DNA from: Streptomyces rubellomurinus
GTDB lineage: Bacteria; Actinomycetota; Actinomycetes; Streptomycetales; Streptomycetaceae
Length of the DNA stretch: 64,000 bases
Direction: 5' to 3'
Assembly (NCBI RefSeq): GCF_000961885.1
Contig: NZ_JZKH01000035.1
Coordinates: 11,297-75,296, forward strand
Position numbers and translations under genes: made by a program. Position 1 is the first letter of the stretch. Each line of letters opens with the position of its first letter. This document shows positions 55,889 to 63,742 of the stretch, one piece after another. Under the pieces are notes generated by a model. That model was not told the DNA's origin and made no database searches. It saw only the letters and a list, made by a program, of their open reading frames with translations.

Positions 55889-56554
55889 TCAGCCGGTCGC
55901 CCGGTGGAACGCCTCGGTGAGGAGCGTTTCCGGGTAACAGCGAAGGATCTTCGCGACGCTGCGCGCCTGGGTCTCGTAGTGGCCCATGGCGCGCAGCTTC
56001 GCTTCCAGAGCATCGCCCACCTGCATCCGCAGGGTGGCCGGCAGTCGCATCGCCTCGACCTGGCGGGGGTCCAGGAAGCCGGGCCTTGCCGGTTCGGTGT
56101 ACTGGATCGTGCTGGTCACCAGGAGCACGTCCGGGCTGGCCTGGTAGCGGTCGAGCGCGGCGAGGGCGATCCGGTGTGCGGCGCGGTGGTCCGGATGGCC
56201 GTTCATCCCGTTGGGCGGGAAGGCCACCACTCGATGGGGCTTCCAGCGGCGCAATGCCTCCAGGACGAGAGTTGTCCCGGTCGCCTCGTGGTCGCTGAGG
56301 CCGCCGTCGGGCAGGTCGTGGACCTCGGCGCACGTGACTCCGAGTGCCTCGGTGGCGCGACGGAGCTCCTGCTCGCGAAGGGCGGGCAGGTCCTCTTCGG
56401 TGCACATGCCGAGGGTCCTGCCCGCGCCTCCGCGGGTCAGGGTGACTGTGACCGTCGTACCGCCGCGAAGGGCGGTGCGGTGGAGGAGTCCGCCGCAGTG
56501 CAAGGTCTCGTCGTCGGGATGGGCGACAACGACGAGCAGGTCGGCGACCGTCAT
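55889..56554 (-). CDS. PIG-L family N-acetylglucosaminyl deacetylase
   Basis: 221 aa. The zinc motif is VVAHPDDETLHCGGLL (residues ~9-24), and the second HxxH-type site is GMNGHPDHRAAH. PIG-L enzymes remove acetyl from GlcNAc conjugates (MshB in mycothiol, BtrD/NeoL in aminoglycosides). ATG 56554 overlaps the radical SAM stop (ATGA), so the two are coupled. Likely acts after the glycosyltransferase of the same operon. Substrate unknown. Confidence 0.92.
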   Translation of the reverse strand: MTVADLLVVVAHPDDETLHCGGLLHRTALRGGTTVTVTLTRGGAGRTLGMCTEEDLPALREQELRRATEALGVTCAEVHDLPDGGLSDHEATGTTLVLEALRRWKPHRVVAFPPNGMNGHPDHRAAHRIALAALDRYQASPDVLLVTSTIQYTEPARPGFLDPRQVEAMRLPATLRMQVGDALEAKLRAMGHYETQARSVAKILRCYPETLLTEAFHRATG

Positions 56555-57432
56555 GCCGGCACCTCCTCGACAGCGTTCTCCAGCGCGGCCAGGCGGTCGA
56601 GAATGTCGGCGTCGCTGACATTGCCGATCAGGTGCCGGCGGTCGTTGGCGTCCTCGCTGTGCCAGACGATGGCCTGCGACTGCTCCGGTGTCCACACGAG
56701 GCCAGCGGAGTCGATCAGCAGGTAGCGATGCTTGCGGCCACCCGCGCTCTTGGCGGCGATCCTGACGTGTCCGGGCGCGTTGTCCCGGGCAACGGCAACG
56801 GCGCGCTGGAACTCGCCTTCGCTGATGAGGTAGCGCTCGCGGTTTCGGTGCCCCAAGGGCCCGATCGGCATGAACTGGAAGAGCTGCCACTCCTCGATAC
56901 CGACGAATCCGCTGAGCAGCCCGGCGATCTCCGCGATGTCACCGCTGTTGCCGCTGTGGACGACGGTGTTGACACAGATCCGGGCTCCGACCTTGCCCAG
57001 GAGGGATAAGACCGCCAGCTGGGAGGCGACGGTCGCGTGCCGGCGAAACTGCTGCTGCACGGCGTCGGTGCTGCCGTCGAGCGGGATGCCGATCAAGTCG
57101 CTGACGGCGACCACATCGTCGGCCGCGACCTGGTCGACGGCACCCGTGCCCATGAAACGGATCCGGGCCGTGCCGAGGAAGGCGGTGCCGACGGTGTCCA
57201 GGTGGATGCGGAGGCCCAGGTCGTGGAGGCCCGTGAGGAGCGGGATGATGTCGGGCCGGGTGAGCGGGTCGCCGCCTCCGACGGTGATCTTCTCGATGCC
57301 GAACCGTTCGCGTAAGCCAGCCGCGAACCTGAGCACTTGGGACGTCTCGGTGACCGTGCGGCCGAAGTAGTTGTAGCAGCCGGGGCAGGCCACGAAGCAG
57401 CTCTTGCCCGCGCTGAGGATGACACTGCGCAT
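56551..57432 (-). CDS. Radical SAM enzyme
   Basis: 293 aa. The [4Fe-4S] motif is CFVACPGC (Cys12, 16, 19; CX3CX2C), followed by KITVGGGDPLTRPDIIPLLT and GIPLDGSTDAV of the radical SAM barrel. The C-terminus (GRKHRYLLIDSAGLVWTPEQ) is SPASM-positioned but has no Cys cluster, so it carries one iron-sulfur centre only. It is coupled to the PIG-L deacetylase. In aminoglycoside pathways BtrN-type radical SAM enzymes oxidise the aminocyclitol; a comparable carbohydrate oxidation or epimerisation is possible. Confidence 0.9.
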   Translation of the reverse strand: MRSVILSAGKSCFVACPGCYNYFGRTVTETSQVLRFAAGLRERFGIEKITVGGGDPLTRPDIIPLLTGLHDLGLRIHLDTVGTAFLGTARIRFMGTGAVDQVAADDVVAVSDLIGIPLDGSTDAVQQQFRRHATVASQLAVLSLLGKVGARICVNTVVHSGNSGDIAEIAGLLSGFVGIEEWQLFQFMPIGPLGHRNRERYLISEGEFQRAVAVARDNAPGHVRIAAKSAGGRKHRYLLIDSAGLVWTPEQSQAIVWHSEDANDRRHLIGNVSDADILDRLAALENAVEEVPA

Positions 57433-57487
57433 GATGCCTCACTGGCGGTAGTGGGGTCGGGAGTTGAGCAGTGCGACGCCGAGCGGA

Positions 57488-58531
57488 TCAGCCCTGTATG
57501 GCCATCCGGTAGGCGGCTTGGTAGCCGTCCGCCATCCGGCGGGTCGAGAACTCCGAGGCGACGTGCGCGCGACAGCTGGCGCGGTCGATCGTCGGCAGGC
57601 GGCAGATCGCGTCGGCCATCTCCTGGGCGTTCTCGGCGAGGAAACCGGTGATGCCGTCTCGGACGAGCTCGGGGGCGGCCCCGGCGCGCAGGGAGACCAC
57701 AGGCGTGCCGCAGGCCATCGACTCGATCGGCACGAGTCCGAACGGCTCCGGGATGAGCGAGGTCATCAGGGTGGCAGTGGCGCCTGCGAGGAGTGCGGTC
57801 TTCTGCGGGAAGTCGAGCTCACCCAGGAAGGCCACCTGGTCGCCGTTCACGTGAGGCTGGACCTGCTGCTCGAAGTACGCCCGGTCACCGGGCTTGATCC
57901 GGCCGGCGATCTTCAGCCGCAGTCCTGCGCGGCGCGCCGCCTCGATGGCGACGTGGACGCCCTTCTCGGGTCGGATCCGGCCGAGGAACACCAGGTACGG
58001 CCACGAGTCGACCGCTTCGGTGCCGAAGGGGAAGGCTTCCACGTCGATGCCGTGGTGGACCGTGCGGAGGTAGTTGAGCTCTGGCAGGTGGGAGCGCTGG
58101 TCGCCGCTGATCGCCACGTAGCGCTCGGCGGCGAACCGGCGGAAGAGCGGCGCGTTGTCCTCGTTGAAGAAGCAGTGCACGGTGTGGACCACCGGAGTGC
58201 GCAGACCGTGGAGCGCCGGAATCGCCAGACACCCGGTGTTGGAGTGGACGTGCGAGTGGATGACGTCGAACTCGGAGGCGCGGTCGCGGACCTCCTGGAG
58301 CTGGAGCATGCGGTAGACCTCGGGCTCGCAGACGCTCGGGTCCGCGTGCAGAGCCGTCGTACCGATGCTGTGGAGGTTGCCGGCCACCTTGGAGTCACCA
58401 GAGGCGAAGACGGTGACGTCGTGCCCGTCGAGGACCTGGGCCGAGGTGAGGTCGGCGACCAGCGTCTCGACGGCCCCGTAGCCCCGGGGAGGGACGCTCT
58501 CCCATAAGGGGGCCACATGTGCGATGCGCAT
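57488..58531 (-). CDS. GT4 family glycosyltransferase
   Basis: 347 aa, GT-B fold. The N-terminal domain is MRIAHVAPLWESVPPRGYGA with FDVIHSHVHSNTGCLAIPAL. The donor-binding domain has VFLGRIRPEKGVHVAIEAAR and the E-x7-E motif EPFGLVPIESMACGTPVV. GT4 retaining enzymes include MshA, BtrM/NeoM and many GlcNAc transferases. It precedes the radical SAM and PIG-L genes by 55 bases in one operon. The donor cannot be read from sequence; UDP-GlcNAc is suggested by the neighbour deacetylase. Confidence 0.92.
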   Translation of the reverse strand: MRIAHVAPLWESVPPRGYGAVETLVADLTSAQVLDGHDVTVFASGDSKVAGNLHSIGTTALHADPSVCEPEVYRMLQLQEVRDRASEFDVIHSHVHSNTGCLAIPALHGLRTPVVHTVHCFFNEDNAPLFRRFAAERYVAISGDQRSHLPELNYLRTVHHGIDVEAFPFGTEAVDSWPYLVFLGRIRPEKGVHVAIEAARRAGLRLKIAGRIKPGDRAYFEQQVQPHVNGDQVAFLGELDFPQKTALLAGATATLMTSLIPEPFGLVPIESMACGTPVVSLRAGAAPELVRDGITGFLAENAQEMADAICRLPTIDRASCRAHVASEFSTRRMADGYQAAYRMAIQG

Positions 58532-58652
58532 ACGTTCAAGCTCCTCTCGACACGGCGACCCGCCGTTGCGGCGGGCCGCCTGCGGCAGTTGGGAACGAGG
58601 GCCGTAGCCCGGAACGGCCGGCTGTTCGGCCGTCGGCGAGGTTCGCTCGGCT

Positions 58653-59237
58653 TCAGGCGCGCGTGTCAGCGCCGAGCTCGGGTACCTCGGTGAGGAAGTC
58701 GCGCACCTCGTCCGCGCAGCGACGGATCTCCTTCTCATGGGAGTCGAGGGCGAACAGCGTGAGGTAGCGTGCGATGTTGGACTCGTAGATCCGCGGGTTG
58801 ATGCCGTGAGCGGCCATGGTGTCCGGCCACAGCGGGAGCATCCACATGTGGAAGTGCGGCCGGTCGAGCTTCTCCTCCTGGTACATCTGCACCGCCGCCA
58901 GGCCCAGCCGCTCACGCATGGCTCGCCGGACGAAGTGCGTCACCCGCCCGAGCCGTTCCACCAACGGCAGCTCCATCTCGTCGAGAGCGCCGATGTGCGG
59001 ACGGACGCCGACGACCATGAAGCCGGGCACTGCCCACTCCGCGTCCTGCCTGACGGTGATGACGCCGTCGTCGTACACGGGGGCGAGGATGTCGGGCAGC
59101 TCGCGTTCGGCGAGGTTCATGAAGCAGCCCCGGCAGGTGTCCTCGTGGACGAGGCGGCTGGGGCCTCCCAGGAAGTCGAGGTACCGGTAGCCGGACGGCG
59201 GGTCGGGCAGGCATGGCTTCATAACGGACTCGGGCAC
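58653..59237 (-). CDS. HIT/GalT-like nucleotide-binding protein
   Basis: 194 aa from GTG 59237, which has GGAG 6 bases upstream (ATG 59222 lacks one). It contains CRGCFMNLAE (CxxC) and, at the C-terminal side, LDRPHFHMWMLPLWP, an H-x-H-x-W form close to the GalT nucleophile site and not the full H-x-H-x-H of hydrolases. Such proteins transfer or hydrolyse nucleotides, for example sugar-1-phosphate uridylyltransfer. Likely first gene of the four-gene minus-strand operon; 121 bases separate it from the glycosyltransferase. Confidence 0.72.
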   Translation of the reverse strand: MPESVMKPCLPDPPSGYRYLDFLGGPSRLVHEDTCRGCFMNLAERELPDILAPVYDDGVITVRQDAEWAVPGFMVVGVRPHIGALDEMELPLVERLGRVTHFVRRAMRERLGLAAVQMYQEEKLDRPHFHMWMLPLWPDTMAAHGINPRIYESNIARYLTLFALDSHEKEIRRCADEVRDFLTEVPELGADTRA

Positions 59238-59398
59238 GGGGTCTCCATTCAATTCGGCTGGTTGTGGGTTATTTGGGGTGTTTCGGACGCGCACAGGCAC
59301 GTCGCTGACCCAGCGGTGAAGCCTTGAGGGCAGCGTCGAGCACGCGCAGGACGTCAGGACCAAGCTCGGCGGCGGCGCGGTCTGCGTGGGTCGCCGGG

Positions 59399-59845
59399 TT
59401 AGCCAGCGCTGTCGCGGCTGTCTACCCAGAGCCGTCGCCCGCGCAGAATGAGCGCAGGGCAGGTGAAGTGGCGTCGACTCAGCAGAGGCAGCAGGGTGAC
59501 GCGATGAACGGCGAGCGCCATGCGGACTCCGGTGCCGCACAGCTCCAGTTCGTAGCCACCGCCGTCGTCGATCGCCTTGATCACGGAGGGAAGGACGGAG
59601 TGGTCGCCCAGCCACCTCCGTAGCTCTGCATCCGTGCTTCGACTCAGCGCCTGGCTGACGCCGGCAGCGGCTCGCCGCAGGTGCTTGTACGCGGCCTCCG
59701 CGTTCGGCAGTACCTCCCAGTCGAAGAGCTGGGCCAACTCAGTGCCGTGCACGTCGAAGTACGAGGTGCACCGGTAGAGCACGCCTGGGCGGGTCATTCC
59801 GAGCCCTTCAGGCTGCGCGACAGGCAGGGTGGGTGCCGACGTCAT
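59399..59845 (-). CDS. Hypothetical protein
   Basis: 148 aa. It reads GVLYRCTSYFDVHGTELAQL, then AAYKHLRRAAAGVSQALSRS and ends LILRGRRLWVDSRDSAG. No known family recognised. Its start overlaps the stop of the upstream HATPase gene (ATGA), so it is co-translated with it. Similar pairs occur near streptomycete XRE/TPR regulators, suggesting a signalling module; this is inference. Confidence 0.75.
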   Translation of the reverse strand: MTSAPTLPVAQPEGLGMTRPGVLYRCTSYFDVHGTELAQLFDWEVLPNAEAAYKHLRRAAAGVSQALSRSTDAELRRWLGDHSVLPSVIKAIDDGGGYELELCGTGVRMALAVHRVTLLPLLSRRHFTCPALILRGRRLWVDSRDSAG

Positions 59846-60357
59846 GCGGCGCTCTCCTCCTCGTAGGGCCTTGATGCCTCGGGGCCGAGCCGGAACCAGA
59901 CCTGCTTGCCTGTTCTGCGCGGCTTGGTGCCGAACCCATCCGCCATGGCCGCGAGCAGGAACAGCCCTCGTCCGCCGACTTCGTCGTCGGCCGGCTCTCG
60001 GATCACCGGGAAGGTCCCGTCGAAGTCGCTGACCCCGACGAAGACGCCGGTGTCCGTCTCCGACAGGACGAGCTCGCAGTCACCGCGGGTGTGCTTGTAG
60101 ACGTTGGTGAGCAACTCCGTGACCCCGAGCTCGGCGACGAAGCTCAACTCGGCTTTGCGCCATAGCCGCAGGTGCGCGCGGACGATCTCGCGTACCGGTT
60201 CCATGTGCTCGGGCCGGACGAGGGGGAGGCTCATGCGATACCACCTCCGCTCGGTCGGCCTCGCGACTTCGGGCGGGTCGCTCGGCTCCCCTGCGTTGAG
60301 GCAGGCATCCGGAGAACCGAGTGACGTCACATCAGTTGCTGTGCTCTCGGTCCTCAT
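59842..60357 (-). CDS. HATPase_c anti-sigma/regulatory kinase-like protein
   Basis: 171 aa, RsbW-type ATP-binding fold: REIVRAHLRLWRKAELSFVA, the N-box VTELLTNVYKHT, and GRGLFLLAAMADGFG for the G-box. Its long N-terminus is unstructured. Streptomycetes carry many such proteins; here it is divergent from a TPR regulator across a 132-base repeat-containing gap. ATG 60357; an internal ATG at MSLPLVRPE could also serve. Confidence 0.87.
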   Translation of the reverse strand: MRTESTATDVTSLGSPDACLNAGEPSDPPEVARPTERRWYRMSLPLVRPEHMEPVREIVRAHLRLWRKAELSFVAELGVTELLTNVYKHTRGDCELVLSETDTGVFVGVSDFDGTFPVIREPADDEVGGRGLFLLAAMADGFGTKPRRTGKQVWFRLGPEASRPYEEESAA

Positions 60358-60361
60358 AGCT

Positions 60362-60430
60362 GAGTACTCCTCAAGCGGTGCAGATCACTTCGGGCAACCA
60401 GGTAACCGCTGTTGAGTAATCGGGAGTAAT
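60362..60430. promoter_or_regulatory. Repeat-containing divergent operator region
   Basis: An 8-bp palindrome GAGTACTC (60362-60369), an imperfect inverted repeat TACTCCTCAAGCGGT ... ACCGCTGTTGAGTA (60365-60379 and 60405-60418), and two GAGTAAT copies. It lies between the HATPase and TPR-regulator genes, a likely binding site for the latter. Confidence 0.45.
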
Positions 60431-60489
60431 GTCGGTGGGGGTGTCGAAGGGTGTCACTTCCGCTACCGATCGTGCTGGGGGCCACGGCG

Positions 60490-61842
60490 ATGAAACCGGT
60501 GAACGCCAAACTCGAGCAACTGCTGGAGCAGTCCGGCATCAGCCGGGGCGAGCTGAGCAGGCGAGTTCGTGCGAAGGCGAAGGAGTGGGGCCAGCCCCAC
60601 ATCGCGCCGGACACGACGAGCGTCCGCCGCTGGCTGGGAGGTGAGATTCCACGCCAGCCGGTGCCGGACATCCTGGCCGACGTGTTCTCCGCCGAACTCG
60701 GCTACCGGGTCACTACCTACGATCTCGGCCTCGCCGACGCCCCGTCCGCCGATCGCTCACTGGTGTACAACTCCTCGTACGCGGCTACCGTGGAAGCCGT
60801 CACCAACCTGGGGAGAGCTGACGTGGACCGTCGCAAGTTCCTGGCCATGGCCCCGTTCGCCGCTGTCGCGGGCGTCGGGCCCTCGCGTGACTGGCTCTTG
60901 AGCACGCTGGATCAGTCCCCAGCCCCTGGGCCGCAGGTGCGGTTGGAAGACGTGACGGCTGTCCGGAACATGTTCGGCGCCTTCCAGCAGATGGACATCT
61001 TCCAGGGCGGCGGCTCGGGCCGACTGGCGCTCGCCCAGTACATGAACGCCCACGTCTACCCCCTGCTCCGTCGCACCTACACCGAGCAGGTTCGGCGGGC
61101 ACTGTGCGAGGCCGCCGCCGAGCAGACGTACCTCCTCGGCTGGATGGCCTATGACAACGGCGAACACGGCACCGCCCAGCGCTACCTGATCCAGTCCCTC
61201 CGCCTCGCCGAGGAATCGCACAACCCCGCGCTCGGCGCCCACGTGCTGGCAGGCATGGCCGACCAGGCCACCCTCCTCGGCCACCCTGACGAGGGCCGCC
61301 GACTCGCCCAAGCCGGCCGAGCCGGACTCTCCGGGGTCTCCTCGCCCGCTTGCCTGGCCGATCTCTGGGCGCTGGAGGCTCGCGCCCTGGCCAAGCTCGG
61401 AGACAAGGTCGGCGCCGCTCAGGCCATCATCCGCTCCGAGGACGCCTTCGAGCGGGTCCAGTCGGATCAGGAGCCCGAGTGGGCGAAGTTCATCGACGCC
61501 GCCTACCTCCACGGCGAGCACGCCAACACCTTCCGCGACCTCGACCAGCCCGACCACGCAACCGAGCACGCCCGCCTCTCCATCGACCACGCCCGGCAGC
61601 AGAAGCGTGCCCGGCGCGGCGCGATGTCCCAGGCGGCATTGGCCGTCTCGCACCTGCAGCGCAATGACCTTGAAGCCGCGCACGCTGCCGGTGTACGGAC
61701 TCTCTCGCTCACCAAGCAGGTGCAGTCCTCCCGCGCCATCGAGGCGGTCCAGGACCTCCAGCGCCGCATGGAGCCGTTCGGCGGTCACCGTCTGGTGGTG
61801 GACTTCGCGGAGCGGGCGCGGGAGCTCACTGCTGCGGCGTGA
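60490..61842 (+). CDS. XRE/TPR transcriptional regulator
   Basis: 450 aa. An N-terminal lambda-type helix-turn-helix (LEQLLEQSGISRGELSRRVR then VRRWLGGEIPRQPVPDILAD) is followed by a long alpha-helical TPR-type region (YLLGWMAYDNGEHGTAQRYL; LGAHVLAGMADQATLLGHPD; HARLSIDHARQQKRARRGAM). This NsdA-like architecture is frequent in streptomycetes and often represses secondary metabolism. ATG 60490 is used; an in-frame start at 60451 would add 13 residues. Likely regulates the divergent HATPase operon or the nearby cluster. Confidence 0.88.
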   Translation: MKPVNAKLEQLLEQSGISRGELSRRVRAKAKEWGQPHIAPDTTSVRRWLGGEIPRQPVPDILADVFSAELGYRVTTYDLGLADAPSADRSLVYNSSYAATVEAVTNLGRADVDRRKFLAMAPFAAVAGVGPSRDWLLSTLDQSPAPGPQVRLEDVTAVRNMFGAFQQMDIFQGGGSGRLALAQYMNAHVYPLLRRTYTEQVRRALCEAAAEQTYLLGWMAYDNGEHGTAQRYLIQSLRLAEESHNPALGAHVLAGMADQATLLGHPDEGRRLAQAGRAGLSGVSSPACLADLWALEARALAKLGDKVGAAQAIIRSEDAFERVQSDQEPEWAKFIDAAYLHGEHANTFRDLDQPDHATEHARLSIDHARQQKRARRGAMSQAALAVSHLQRNDLEAAHAAGVRTLSLTKQVQSSRAIEAVQDLQRRMEPFGGHRLVVDFAERARELTAAA

Positions 61843-61914
61843 TCGCTCTCACCATCGCAGCACTTGCTACTGGTGCGGGAGCTCGCCGAGTAGGCGGGCT
61901 CCCGTGAGGGTTCG

Positions 61915-62144
61915 GTGGCGGTCATTGTGGTCAGCGACGGCGACGGTTCTGTGCACCTCTGGACTCGCGCACGGTTCGGCACCTCAGCCGGTTCGTGAAC
62001 CTCGGAGGGTGGGCACGTTCGATCGCCGTCGATGCCGCAGGCACCCACCTCGCGGTGGGATCGGGTACCGAGGAGATCCACGTCCGCGACGCTGGGCCGG
62101 TCAGTCCCGAACCCGCCGATAGCCGAGTAGAAGGACGACTCTGA
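61915..62144 (+). pseudogene. WD40-repeat gene remnant
   Basis: Two short pieces in different frames look like WD40 blades: VVSDGDGSVHLW from 61915, and SIAVDAAGTHLAVGSGTEEI followed by HVRDAGPVSPEPADS, ending at a TGA at 62142-62144. Neither has an upstream gene body. This is probably the decayed tail of a WD40 protein, ending 2 bases before the next start. Confidence 0.45.
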
Positions 62145-62146
62145 GC

Positions 62147-63313
62147 ATGCCCAGCGCACCCGTGATCCTGAGCGGTACCCCCGGCTCGTTCGCCCGGGAC
62201 GTCTTCCACGAGCGGCACCCGAAGCTCGTCCAGCAGGTGCTCGACGCACTGCCGTACGGGCCGAGCGAGCGGGTCGCGATCGCGGAGCTCCTCGCCGAGA
62301 GCACTGACGGTGTGCTGCAGCCGCTCAGCATCAGTGCCCACGATCACCAGCAGTGGCTGGAGTGGGGTGAGGGCCTGTTCGGACGGCCGTGGGGCGATGC
62401 GCCGTTCCTGTGGGCCGAGAGCTACTTCTACCGCAGGCTGCTCGAAGCCACCGGCTACTTCCGGCCCGGGACTTGGCAGGGCATCGACCCGTTCGCACCG
62501 TTCAAGGACGCCGAACTCTCCGGCCCGGCCGTCGCCGCCGAGCTGGCAGCCCTCGGCGACCTGCCCTCGGGCTTCACCGACAAGCGAGCCGCCGCGCTTC
62601 TCTCCTCGGCGCTCTGGGGCAACCGCGCCGACCTGAGCTTCCAGATCACGGCGGAGGCCGGAGGGTCGATCGCGTCCGACCTGGTGGCCGACGACAGCGA
62701 GTCGCTCTGGGCCGAGCTGGAGCGGGCCAAGGGCGGGCGTGTCTGCATCATCGCGGACAACGCCGGCCGGGAGCTCCTGCCGGACCTGGTGCTGGTCGAC
62801 CACCTCCTGGCTTCCGGCCTGGCGGCACAGGTCGTCGTGTACGTGAAGCCGCAGCCGTACTACGTGTCGGACGCGATGATGGCTGATGTCCTCGCCACCG
62901 TCGAGCGCCTGCGCACCGCCACCACGGCGGCTGCCGCGACGATCGGCGAACGGCTGTGGCGAGCGATGAACAGCGGCACGCTCGTGATCCGCACGCACCC
63001 GTTCTTCTGCGCACCACTGCCGTTCCACGACATGCCGGCCGACCTTCGGTCCGAGTTCACCGGCGCGGCGATGACGATCCTCAAGGGCGACCTCAACTAC
63101 CGTCGGCTGGTGAGCGATCAGCTGTGGCTGCCCACCACCGCGTTCACCGGGGTGGCCAGCCACTTCCCCTCAGCCGTGACGGCCCTGCGGACGCTGAAGT
63201 CGGACGTGATCGTCGGCGTGGATGCTGCCGTCGTCGCTCAGCTCGACAGCGCCGGGACGCCGTGGCGTACCAACGGCCGCCACGCCGTCATCCAGGTCGA
63301 CCTCCGCCGGTAG
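62147..63313 (+). CDS. DUF89/ARMT1-family phosphatase
   Basis: 388 aa. Conserved family segments are CIIADNAGRELLPDLVLVDH (the DNxGxE metal site), VVVYVKPQPYYVSDAMMADV and ILKGDLNYRRLV. DUF89 enzymes are damage-control phosphatases that remove phosphate from sugar phosphates or similar metabolites. AAGGA lies 11 bases upstream of ATG. Placed beside a sugar-handling cluster, but on its own strand. Substrate unknown. Confidence 0.88.
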   Translation: MPSAPVILSGTPGSFARDVFHERHPKLVQQVLDALPYGPSERVAIAELLAESTDGVLQPLSISAHDHQQWLEWGEGLFGRPWGDAPFLWAESYFYRRLLEATGYFRPGTWQGIDPFAPFKDAELSGPAVAAELAALGDLPSGFTDKRAAALLSSALWGNRADLSFQITAEAGGSIASDLVADDSESLWAELERAKGGRVCIIADNAGRELLPDLVLVDHLLASGLAAQVVVYVKPQPYYVSDAMMADVLATVERLRTATTAAAATIGERLWRAMNSGTLVIRTHPFFCAPLPFHDMPADLRSEFTGAAMTILKGDLNYRRLVSDQLWLPTTAFTGVASHFPSAVTALRTLKSDVIVGVDAAVVAQLDSAGTPWRTNGRHAVIQVDLRR

Positions 63314-63406
63314 TCGAAGCGCCGTCCGTGTGCCCTGCTGTCCTCGCTCGTCTGGGCGTGACGCGGCAAGCGTCGGAGGTGAACAGTGGCGGGTGCGGCG
63401 TGGACC

Positions 63407-63742
63407 TCAGTCCAGGTTCCAGGTCGTTCCGGCGAGGAGGCCGTCGAAGGCGAGGGCTCTCATGGCGGTGTCGAAGTCGTCCCACTCGTGCTCGGGTTCG
63501 ACGTAGTGCAGGTCGAAGTCGGCGCGGGTGAGGTCGGGCTCGCGCCATTCGTGGGCGCAGCGGCAGCGGACGAAGATCTGGTCGTGGACGGCGAGGAGGA
63601 GCCAGTCACGGCGGGCGCCGCAGCCGGTGCAGGTGATGGTGATGCCGCGCGGGTTGAGCTCGGCGGGGTGCGGGACGGCGCGGATGACGGCACGCGCGGG
63701 TTCGGGGGCGGGGTTGTAGAAGTCGTGGTCGTAGTCGGTCAT
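63407..63742 (-). CDS. Small putative zinc-binding protein
   Basis: 111 aa. It contains ITCTGCGARRDWLLLAVHD followed by FVRCRCAHEW: a CxxC plus a CxC-x2-H set that could bind zinc. N-terminus MTDYDHDFYNPAPEP; the C-terminus is acidic. ATG 63742 is preferred; the frame is open further upstream. Function unknown; such treble-clef-like proteins are often DNA- or RNA-associated. Confidence 0.7.
   Translation of the reverse strand: MTDYDHDFYNPAPEPARAVIRAVPHPAELNPRGITITCTGCGARRDWLLLAVHDQIFVRCRCAHEWREPDLTRADFDLHYVEPEHEWDDFDTAMRALAFDGLLAGTTWNLD

Noticed and set aside
55889..56554. Mycothiol gene mshB
   Set aside because: The PIG-L domain fits the family, but the context (radical SAM, GT4, no mshC or inositol gene) and short length argue against the housekeeping mycothiol enzyme.
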